NCBI GenBank assembly: GCA_022539475.1 | Contig: VCMS01000015.1 | Location: 62,001-126,000, forward strand | Length of the DNA: 64,000 nucleotides | Direction: 5' to 3' | From: Gracilaria domingensis | Taxonomy: Eukaryota > Rhodophyta > Florideophyceae > Gracilariales > Gracilariaceae | The notes under the pieces: model-generated | Told to the model about the DNA's origin: nothing | Seen by the model: only the letters and a program-made list of their open reading frames with translations | The model's database searches: none | Position numbers and translations under genes: made by a program | Shown: one piece after another, positions 33,988 through 43,716 of the stretch | How the letters are laid out: each line of letters begins with the position of its first letter | How positions within the stretch are numbered: position 1 is the stretch's first letter

Positions 33988-34669
33988 TGTGGTGTAAATC
34001 CGCGTGCAGGAAAACAACAGCCGCTTCGAGGAAAGGCACCGACAGGGTGTTGCCCTGCTCCGTATAGGGGTAGGGACAGTGCTGGAACCCTCCAATAAGG
34101 CTGACAGGAGCGTGGTGTAAATCCGGCCAGCTCCCTTCTGGGCGTGCAGTTGGAGGTAGGGGTGGGCAGAATCAGCGTATGCTTCCGATGATTTCGGCGA
34201 GCCACAGGGAGTGGAGATATCCAGGCCAACGGTGTTGGGCAAAACGAACAAAAACCGAGCCGCGCAGCGGTGCACTGACTAGCAAGATCGGGAAATATTC
34301 CCAGACAATGTGGGCCAAACCTGTATAACAGGGCAGAGTTACAAGAGCCGTATGACAGAAATAATAACAGTAAAACAATCGAAAAGATGCCGTAACGACG
34401 GTCTAGGACTCTTCAGTGGTAGAGGTTGGATGACTAGCCCGGGGTTGCGGCAGTTTGTTCGGCTAGGGACGAAGACCGTTCGGAAGCGGCAAGAAAGTGA
34501 GAGCCAGAAGCCTCTACGAGGTTTACTTCTCGTACAGTGGCGGCGGGTGTCCCCAACCATATACGGCACTTATTAGTCTCTCATAACATGAGGTGTCGAA
34601 GCCGGTAACGGGTCAACAAAATATGAAATGCACCTCAGTGCATCCCTCTCGATAGCTTTTTGCTCTACA
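33988..34669 (+). mobile_element. Solo LTR, 5-bp target duplication
   Basis: A 682-bp sequence starting TGTGGTGTAAATCC and ending TTTTGCTCTACA, with CTAAC exactly on both sides (33983-33987 and 34670-34674). Homologous, in the opposite orientation, to the LTR at 22359-23211; the length difference is due to indels. No internal domain remains. Confidence 0.85.
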
Positions 34670-35483
34670 CTAACTTATGGATTGCGAAACAGAAAGTGTT
34701 CCATAACATCTAGGAGTTCTTTCAGAGACCTCTTTGAATTATACATGTGAAGGAAAACTTGCAGAACAGCACATTGTATGCGTCCGTGTCTCTAAAATCA
34801 TTTTAAATCTACCCTACGTTTGTAACAGAGATTGTACTGTTGCTGAGATACAAGCATGTTTTAATGCCGAGGTGAAGTAAAGGTGAGGCGACCTTATGCG
34901 AATGTTCGCCAATATTCGCGAACGAACTGCATAATTTCCGAATGCTTGTCGGCATGTAGTTATATGCATGTCCGTATTGAAACAAATTAAGCATCCTTCC
35001 TTCTCGTAATGAATTTAGGGTACATAAGATATTTCAACGGTAGTAACAAAAGACACAAAATGTTACAATCATTCTGCTCAGAAGGTGTGGGCTACTAAAT
35101 TTTAACCGTAATAGACAACCCTTCTTTAATCTCACATACCTGAGCCGTTAACTAAAACGCATCCCTCATCATCACGACGAAGCTGAATTTGCATTGATCT
35201 CCATTAGACCGAATTACTTTTATGTAATTTTCCTCTCAATAGTAACCCTATCTTGCGAATGGTGTACGCTTTTCTTTGCCCTAGCTCTAATTGACGTAAT
35301 ACAAAATATCTCGTTAAGAGTACGAAACTCATGAGATTGTTACGTATAGTGTAAGTGTAATGAAAACATGACAATGTCAGCAATTCATCAAAACGTCTCT
35401 TTCTATCAAACGCGTTGCTTTCTATAGAAATGATAGACTTTGACAGAACCAGAAGACAGAGTGGCTATGGCTGATGTGGCTTG
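34670..35483. other. AT-rich intergenic
   Basis: No gene recognised. It may include the left end of the Harbinger-like element whose transposase starts at 35484. Confidence 0.35.
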
Positions 35484-37674
35484 ATGCTCACTGCCTATGA
35501 CAACATGCAGCCCTCCCACGCCAAAGCAACTCTAGATAACATCACAGAGAGTCAACAGGCTCTGCAGAACGAAATAGAGCAGCTCTCGGAAGACGCCTAC
35601 AGCGATACAGATGAAGAACAAGGATCAGACCGTCCTCTTTTTGACTATTTTTACGAAGTTGGAGGCAATCAGGCCATTAATAAGATGACCAACTTCAGCA
35701 AAGAACATTTGTTTGAGCTTTACAACCGGTCAGAAAAATTCGTTTCTCGAGATTGGAAAGAAGGAAGAGGTCGTAAGTTTGATTTGTCATGTTTTGATAT
35801 TTTGTTCGTCACTCTCACCGTGTGTAAAATTGGTGGAATATAGGATAGTCTTGGAAGAATGTTTCGAATCAAGCCCAACACTTTGCAAAAAGCTGTCACA
35901 AACTTTATCAAATACTTGGATACTGAGCTTTATGTAGATTTTGTTATGGAATTGGAGCAGCGAGTTTCAGTTGCTTACATGAATGGAAAGAAGCGCGCTT
36001 TCTCGAACTTCCTCTTCGCTCGATATGCAACGGATGTGCTCTTTCTGCACACAAATCGTCCACGCGGTTCTATGAAAGAGGTCAAAGACTACTACAGTTG
36101 TAGAGCAACGCGTTTCGCGGAACTTTGTAGCTTATGCGATTCATACTAATCGCTCCGGTACGGAGGTGAGGTATGGCTCTTTATGAGTTGTACGTCGATT
36201 TGCAAATTACTTGGGGATGGTCACAATGGGAATTGGTCACGGTCGTGTACACAGCCTTGCTGAATTCTTCACACACGTGTAGTGCTTGCCACGTCCATTC
36301 ATAGGGAGAACTAGTATTATTTCTAACGTTTTAGATATTTAGAATATTCTACAAATTTTCACCGTGACAGTGGGGTCGGCCACCCTACTTAGGTAGGTGA
36401 GCTCGACCCACACTGGGCAGGTACACGCACCAAGCAAGTGTTGGCTCTGACTCAGGAACCCCTGGTGCGTGATAGCCTCCTCGCGGAGAGTCACTACCTG
36501 GTGAGGGACTACTCATCCACCTTGTGGAGCTTTCCGCCGCTACTGTGTGCATTGCTTTACTTGTTTCTTTTGTTTGTGTCACTGTTTAACAGGTACGCAC
36601 GACCCGTGTGCTGGTGTTTCTTTCTGCCCCGTCTTTTTGATCTGGTGGCTCGCCCCGCTCGTCGCGGCCCGTGCCACATCAGTGTGTGTGTGTCTGTCTC
36701 GTGAAATCTCACGCCCGGCATCGCCGTTGTCTACACAACACCCCTGACTTCTAGCCCGACTCTCTCGAGCTCTCGAAGCCCGTCGTGAAGGTTTGGCCTG
36801 GGCTTACACCCGACTCGTTGCACCATTCCTGGGAGCGCTCTATCCGCTGTGCTTACCTCTTTTAGGGAAGGTCCCGAACGCCTATCGTGTCTTCTCCCTT
36901 TGCAGGGTTTTGCACCACAACAGTGGAAAACATAAACTCTACGGCATGACAGTAGAAGCTTCTGTGCTCCCGTGTGCTATCGCTGTGAACTGTACAGATC
37001 CAATTCCTGCTAGCACCGCAGATTGTACTATCTTTCAAAGAAATGTATCTTTTCACAAGAAAGCGCTGAAAAAGACGTCGGAAGAGATGCATATTTAGGA
37101 TAATGGGGCTTTGAAAGATGAACATCCTGGTTATTGGGCACTTCTTATGGACAAAGGGTATACTGGAATGCAAGAGCATGCTCGTGCAATTGTACCGAAG
37201 AAGAAACCTCAGAGAGATATTTTACCTTTTGCAGAAAACAGGCGGAATAAATCTATCGCTCGTGACCTAATCCTCGTAGAGAACTATTTTGGTCATCTTC
37301 AGCAATGCTGGGGTATATTTTATAAAAAGTGGACTTGGGACAGAGCAAATATGGGCCTCTGCGTTCACGTCTGTTTGGCCATGACAAACTTTCACGTATT
37401 GAAAAACCCTCTGAGGTATGAGGATGGGGCATTCGTTCGGAGAAACAAGAAAAGATTGTACGCGGTGGGTGCTGTTGCTCAAAAGAGGGCAAGAGAAGAG
37501 AAGGAGAAGCAGTATCAGAAGAAAAAAGCGAGAAGTGCCGGTGTCAATGATGACATATCTGCTGATTTCAACAACGAAAACAGTGCAAAGCTGTTGAATG
37601 GCTTAGACGCAACACCTGCGACGCAGTTCTCTTCTTCCGCAGATAGCACTGTTCCGCCTCCAAACATTATTTAG
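35484..37674 (+). pseudogene. Harbinger-like transposase with two in-frame stops, split by an LTR
   Basis: ATG 35484 opens a frame with an acidic N-terminus (SDTDEEQGSDRPLFDYF), then NFSKEHLFELYNRSEKF and RIKPNTLQKAVTNFIKYL, to RGSMKEVKDYYS at 36098. An 821-bp LTR follows. After its target duplication the same frame continues at 36925 with GKHKLYGMTVEASVLPCAIA, LLMDKGYTGM (second Asp), LVENYFGHLQQCWGIF (catalytic Glu) and a Lys-rich tail to 37674. Without the LTR the frame is 454 residues with two stops, TAG at 35841 and TAG at 37096, and no frameshift. This is the DDE_Tnp_4/HARBI1 family. Its core is well conserved, which points to recent inactivation. Confidence 0.8.
36099..36919 (-). mobile_element. 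LTR insertion with 5-bp target duplication
   Basis: An 821-bp sequence with ends TGTGGTGCAAAA and GTTGCTCTACA in its own orientation, flanked by ACAGT on both sides (36094-36098 and 36920-36924). The ends match the LTRs at 22359 and 33988, but most of the interior is diverged, so it is a related LTR family. No coding retroelement sequence is attached. It lies inside the Harbinger-like transposase gene. Confidence 0.8.
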
Positions 37675-37980
37675 GCTACTAATTCTACATGTATGCTACA
37701 GAGGAAACATGTCAGAATTGCTCAATTCTAAAGTAAACTATGAATATGTCGTCTTTCTAGCATTGAGTACTTTATCTCCAGAAGATCTCTGTCTCTACAA
37801 AATACTGCGCTTCTCTTGAAGAGTCAAAGATCTGCAGAACCTCTTGCAAACTGTCATCTTCTTTCAGTTTGAGTAATAGGTAGCTATTAATTACTTCGGC
37901 CTATTGATGAATCTACTGCAAAACTCGAAAGGTTTGGCATTTCAAATGAGGATAAGAACCATATAAATATGTAGGAGGAG

Positions 37981-38531
37981 CGGGCCCGTATATGTGACTG
38001 ACTGACTTGATAAAAATACAAGTGACTAGTGACTGACTGATAGCAATTGCAATAAAATTCTAGTCAAGTTTAGTCATTTACAGTACACGTGGCCACTAAC
38101 ATACGTGTCACATTGATAACCACTAATTGTTTTACACGTGTGTAATATAATAGCCGAAATGGTTTTCAAATTAAGTCTTAAGTTTATTTTTGACTATAAA
38201 TAGTAAACATAGTTATCAATTTGTTAAGATATCCCTTTGTTTGATTGATTTTGCTGTTTTCTCAATGTTTCGCTCATTTTTAAAAACTTTTATAAAACTT
38301 GAAGTTTGATAATAACATTCTTTAGAACGAATATAGCTTGTTAGAGCCTAAGCAAATTGACGTATATACTTATATATCTCCGACCAAAAGCAGCGCAATT
38401 TAATTTCTAAGCCAACGTGCTTAGAGAAAGAACCAAGGAAAATGTGACTAAATGTGACTGACTACGAATTGTTTTGAGTGACTTTGACTTTTGCACTTGC
38501 TCGAAAATCTAGACACAAATACGGGCCTGAG
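37981..38531 (-). mobile_element. hAT-like MITE, long subfamily (551 bp), inverted
   Basis: Carries the interior of the copies at 802, 6784 and 13252 in reverse orientation. Ends are CGGGCCCGTATATGTGACTG and, inverted, CAGGCCCGTATTTGTGTCTA. Flanks AGGAGGAG and AGGATGAG match at 7 of 8. Confidence 0.85.
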
Positions 38532-41039
38532 GATGAGCTCCACTCGTTCACTCAGGTCACATTATTTACTTTCAAAGGGTGCCATGTCAGTTCATCCAGG
38601 CAAATCGGTAAAGCCTCGATTTCTACGTAAAGCTTTAAGTATTTTAGGTCGCTCACAGTGTGAAATAACCAATACACTCTCCGCGTAAGATTGAGAGGAA
38701 TTTTTGGAGTGTGTTCTGAAGTTGTCTTCAATCTATCGCTACTAATAAAATCAACACTTCCTTCAGACGCAGGGATTAAACACTTGTTATGAGAACTGAT
38801 GTTTCTGAAGTTATATAGTACGGAGCACGCAAATTCAAAAATATGTGGTGTTCACGAAAAAACCTTCCGAAAATGGGCATTTGCAATTGTGAAATCTGTT
38901 CGTAATCTAGAAACGGAAGGTTGTTAAAATCACAATAGAATGGAAATATTGCTATTGGTAACATATATAAGATTGATTTTAAAAATTGATTTCTTCCACA
39001 TACATTTGAAATCGCTACATGAGTGTTGATGAAGTTGACTTTCTTCTTTGTGAACCAAAGTCTTTCAGTAGTGCTTAGTCCTTTCAATAATGCTTGATTT
39101 TCTTAGAAATTTAATTCTGCAAGTCTATGATACGATGTGGGATTCAGATTATTCCAAGACGAAGTTTCATGGGTCACCGGGCCGTTTAGCGGTGGCGAAA
39201 ATCCTGACAGCAAATTATTTAGCTCAAAACTTACTTAGCGCTTATTGGAAGATGAACGCATTGTAACGAGCAATGACTACGAATAAAAGAAATGTGTCAG
39301 TCCTGACATTGTTTCGCTCAAAGTCAAGCAGCAGCATTTTTGGCATTGGGCTTCTCACGAGAAACGTTTTGCTCGATTTAAGCAGTTTTTGGAGTTGTAA
39401 CAACGATTTCGCCACCGTCTTCAAAAACATATATATATTTTGTTTGCAATAATCAATATTATTAGAGTTGCTTTTATGCCTGAAGAGATTAATGAATTTT
39501 TAAGGATGTCTGCGTGAAAGCTAGGATGAACAGACCTACACTGCTGCCTTTAATAAATACAAATTAAGTTGCTAACTGTTCTGCTTTTACAATTATATTC
39601 TTTATCATCTTAAGATAAATTTAATCACTTTTATTCAAATGCTTAAGTTGTTGAGTGAGTTCTTGGTGTTGCTTACTTGTTTTGGAACGAGAAGAAAGTA
39701 GAAAATGTGAAAACGTGCTTCAATCATAAAAGGCAATAGACAACCAAAATGTCTTTTGAACTTTATAGATGATTACTTAGCCTGTCATGGTCAGCCGAAA
39801 GAAAGGTTATCTTCAGAAACATTGAGGATCCAGAGAACATGGAAAGTTTTCGAAATTTTTACATATTTTATTTTGGCTAAAAACCGTTTCATGCAAACAT
39901 AATGTGCATTGCAAGTAGCGGTGTATGAAAATGAATAAGTAGGTATATATCGTTATTTTGGCACTTGTTGTCAATCCCGCAGGCTCCTGGACAGGTGTAA
40001 GGGGAACAGGCCAACCAATGACGCGAGGACAAATGTGAACGTGGATATGTAAGCTTGACCATGACCTCGGAAATGCGGGAAATGAAGAAAATCGTAGAAA
40101 TTGAAAATAAGACGTCTGTTTCTTAGTAGAAGTAAATTCAGCGCTAAAATACAATTTGCATTGAGGCAATGTGACAATGTAAGTTACAACAATTTTGATG
40201 TTACGAAATACGAAAATGTGCACAATACAGTAAACGTCTAAAAGGACAATGACCTTGACAATCCCATTAATTTTACTTTAATGATAACTACCAAGTTATC
40301 ACAAGATTACATCAAAGTTATCATGTTATGTTGTGGTGATAAGTTGGATAACATCAATGTTTTGGGGCCCAAGCTTCGGATAATACGTGGAGGCAGTCAT
40401 AGATATGTTACTTACTTGTTAATCTGGTGAAGTTCTTTCATGAGCTTCACAATTTAAGGTTCTTACATGAACCAAATTTAAAGCTCAAGAGTTACAAAAC
40501 TGAAACCTTTGGGCTTTTTTTGCAAACTTGGCAGGGAGAGACTTTAAATATCTTTTATTCAGCACTTTAAATTTATTAGTGTATACAAACGAAACAGTCT
40601 CATAGACCTATTCTAGCTTTATTTGAAGTTTGAACCGGAATAGAGTTCCACTTCCATGTTCAAACGAAGTTGACATTAGTTATCAAACCCAACATAACAC
40701 ACATCATGATGTGATGCATGATGTGTTAATGAAGAGAATAATGTCATCAACCGGTACTGTAATTCAGATATTTTAGGTAATGTGTCCCTAACGAAAGGGA
40801 GGTGTTCGCCGTTACAATACAAGAGAAATTCTTATAAAGGGTTTCTCTTACACCATAACTTAATTCTGTTTTTTGTGAAATGTTCGCACTCTTGCAAAGA
40901 GAACCAAAGCGTAAATGTGTTACATTTTTTGTGTTACATGTTTAGATTTCTATGCTTTTTCCGCACTTCCCTCGTGTGCTCACGCCCCCACGTGCCCACG
41001 GCGTAAGCAGACAACGTTTGTGAAAGCTCTCTGGGAAAA
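38532..41039. other. AT-rich stretch with small palindromes
   Basis: No supported gene; the minus ORFs at 38776-39087 and 39813-40223 lack motifs. Contains a palindrome near 40700 (ACACATCATG, 8 bases, CATGATGTGT) and imperfect GTTATCAC/GTGATAA repeats around 40280-40350. Confidence 0.35.
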
Positions 41040-41400
41040 ACATGCAAAAAGTAGTAAAAGGGCACCAAGGGTATAGGCTCTTACCACCACCACGAGTGGC
41101 ATGGGCTGCGGTGGGCAAAGGGAAAAAGGCGGCCATCGATCGAACACCACCTTTGGAAGCAAGCTACGCGCTGCAGATTTCGCCGCGTGCACAACCTTCT
41201 TTCGCCAGTTGGCCGCTGCGGCCTTTGATCTCGGGCCATCCGAAAGATGTCCTCCCTTCCAACACTTTGCCAGTTGATATATTAACCCGACAGTAGACCG
41301 AGTTTGACGCGCCACAGTGAGCTCGAACCACACGCCACGTGCTTGTGAGTCCGCGTCGATGGCCGCTTACACACTAAGCCGTAGCCTTACCCTGTAGGTG
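41040..41400 (-). repeat. Candidate tRNA-derived SINE
   Basis: Read on the minus strand from about 41390, the sequence begins like a tRNA. GGCTTAGTGTGTAAGCGG resembles a pol III A box, and about 45 bases later GTGGTTCGAGCTC resembles a B box. A body unrelated to tRNA follows, containing CATCTTTCGGATGGCCCGAG, which resembles the CTTTCGGATG core seen in many SINE families. The fold of a full tRNA is not convincing (weak anticodon stem), so it is not called a tRNA gene. Only one copy is visible here, and the 3' limit is uncertain. Confidence 0.4.
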
Positions 41401-41631
41401 AATTACATTTTTATTCTCCTCTTTGACAGACACCCCAAATTCACAACGCTGCGTCCCGCCAACCGCAGCCCCGTCTCGAAAATCTATGACTGCAGCTTCT
41501 GCACACTGTTCTCTTCAAATGCCGTTAACCAACTCCTCGGAACGAATCTTAGAAGGAACCATTCTCATTTGTTTGGCCCAAACATTGGACACATGTTCTA
41601 TCTTACGTCTGCAAACAAGTCAGCAGTTGTC

Positions 41632-42444
41632 CAGGGGAGCACGGGAAACGCAACATGTCCTCAAATGATACGTCCTAAGAAGAATGTCGGTTCGTCAAAT
41701 AAAGTGCTGTATGAGTATTTGTTTTTTTATTTTCATAGAATTCTTTTTCCTTGTGCCCTTGTCACGTTTCATGTAGGCACTGTAAAACGTAAGCTGTAAG
41801 ATGCAAACAACGGGACGCTTTAATAAAAGGTTGCAGGTTAATGTATCGTCGCATACTTCAAATATTTGCAGTGCGTGTTGAAGAACCTGCAATATGTCTT
41901 TGTCCATATTCAAGAACTGTAATCTATTTGTCCAATTCTGATGCTCATGTAAAGATACACATATGACAAAAGTATTGGCTTCAACCGCACAGCCAGTAAA
42001 ACGATAAACTAAAACAAACATTGTGCATTTTGCTCCAAAACAGCGTTTTTTGCATTATATACATTGGTATACTGCTTACCAAAGCGGTGGTAGTGGCACA
42101 ACTTCATGATATCTTTTTGGTACTACTTATATATAGTTTTGCTACACAATCAAAATTTAAACATAGACGTGGGCCTGCCCATAGAAATCAAAGAAACTTT
42201 TGTGTACTGAAATGTTCGGAGAAACATTTACGTCGTCTGCAATAATGTATTCATGAAACATTTCTTCCCGCTTTCAAAAATGTGCATTGTAGGCAAGTAT
42301 CTTGCAAACATTCAAACGCTAGCGAACATTTGAAATACAGCAATGCAATTCATTTTGATTCTACGTGACAAATACGATTGTCTTACCCATACAAACTTTA
42401 CAACAGAACATTTGAGAACTAAGCGGTTTTCCCGTGCTCCCCAG
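41632..42444. mobile_element. Possible non-autonomous DNA element with terminal inverted repeats
   Basis: The left end reads CAGGGGAGCACGGGAAAC and the inverted right end CTGGGGAGCACGGGAAAA. Both are followed about 12 bases later by CTCAAATG. The 813 bases between are AT-rich with no recognised gene. No convincing target duplication was found. The CAGGG start is reminiscent of hAT ends, but the family differs from the CAGGGCCGTATTT MITEs. Confidence 0.45.
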
Positions 42445-43114
42445 GTTGAAAGTGGCTGAACATAGAATCTTATTCCACGACAAACAACAAATCAAACGTC
42501 CTTGTCAACCAACCGTCGGACCCAGTATGTGCGGGAAAACTTCTCAATATTAGAACGCATTATTCCGAGGCAAAGCCTTCCCAAACGTACACGTATGTGT
42601 TGTGTATATGGTACAGAGAGCGCACATATGGCGGTGCTGCAATTCAGACAACAGGGTATCCGACTACATTTGAGAACTGCGCAAGAGCTTTGATCCCCAT
42701 TCCTACATAACTTCACTAGGGCAGTACTGGTATGATGATATCAGCTTCCTGGATACGGAAAAAATTGTTCGGAAGCCGCATGACACTTGATGGACAACTC
42801 AATCTCGCCTTTGGACGTGGTCCCTCTTTTCGTCCAGACAGCGGTAAGCAGCTCTAAACCATTTCAAACCGCAAAATCACCGAAGAAGCACACTATTCAA
42901 CAGCCCTAAAAGTTCTCTGACTCACCAAAATCTGATGGTTTCTTGCCACGGCGTATGAGACATTTTCGCCATATCTCCAACAAATTCCACCATGCAAGTC
43001 ACAACACTATACAGTAGAATGCAGTACAAATCCAGGCATAAAACCTTCCACCTTTTTGCATTCGAGTTTCAGTTCCCAACGCCCATATCTTATACACTTT
43101 CTTTCCATCTTCGT
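42445..43114. other. Upstream region of the split secreted-protein gene
   Basis: No gene recognised; short ORFs on both strands. Leads into the TATA box at 43115. Confidence 0.35.
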
Positions 43115-43122
43115 TATAAAAG
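43115..43122 (+). promoter_or_regulatory. TATA box of the split secreted-protein gene
   Basis: TATAAAAG lies 106 bases upstream of the ATG at 43221. Same octamer and similar spacing as for the genes at 1-239 and 10029. Confidence 0.5.
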
Positions 43123-43343
43123 CGGCGCAGCACAAGGGCGTTGATCAACTCAGCTCTGTTCATCTTACCATCCTCCCGGCAGAAAGCATCTGCAGCCAAG
43201 TCGTATATTAAATTGCCATCATGAATTGCTTTACGCTCATTCTCGTTCTCTCCTGCTCTGTTCTTGTTCTGTCCGCCCCAACAATCGAAAATGAAGCCGA
43301 GAAGCAGCTGAGAGTTGAAGTACCGGCGGTAGAAAGGGCTGGA

Positions 43344-43694
43344 AATGAAAGCTGGGTGTGTGGGAACGAACGACTGATAGACTAATAACAATACTTTTCT
43401 CACGGCGGCGGTGGAGTAGTGGATGGTCTGTGCTTGACCTCCTTCTGTTGTCCGTCGCGCCCTGAACAAGTGGTATTTATGCACTTCCAGAAGCGCTATA
43501 TCTCGTACGAACGCGCTCAGATAATATCTAGACAGCTCACCATCCGTGAGCTCACAAACAACAAAGAGCTGTAAACCCCGCATATGCGCAATTCAGTGTA
43601 GACACGCACGAGTTCACACACGTAAGAACCTCATACAGAATCTGACGTAATACAAGTACGTGTCACAATTGCGCAAACACACGCAATTCTAACA
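43344..43694 (-). repeat. LTR of the Copia element (3' LTR)
   Basis: 351 bp, starting TGTTAGAATTGCGTG in element orientation. No difference from the other LTR was seen. Confidence 0.9.
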
Positions 43695-43716
43695 CCAATC
43701 CATTTTCGAAAACCTA

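Noticed and set aside
41300-41392. tRNA gene on the minus strand
   Set aside because: Pol III A- and B-box-like sequences are present, but the acceptor and anticodon stems do not pair well. A tRNA-derived SINE head is a better fit.
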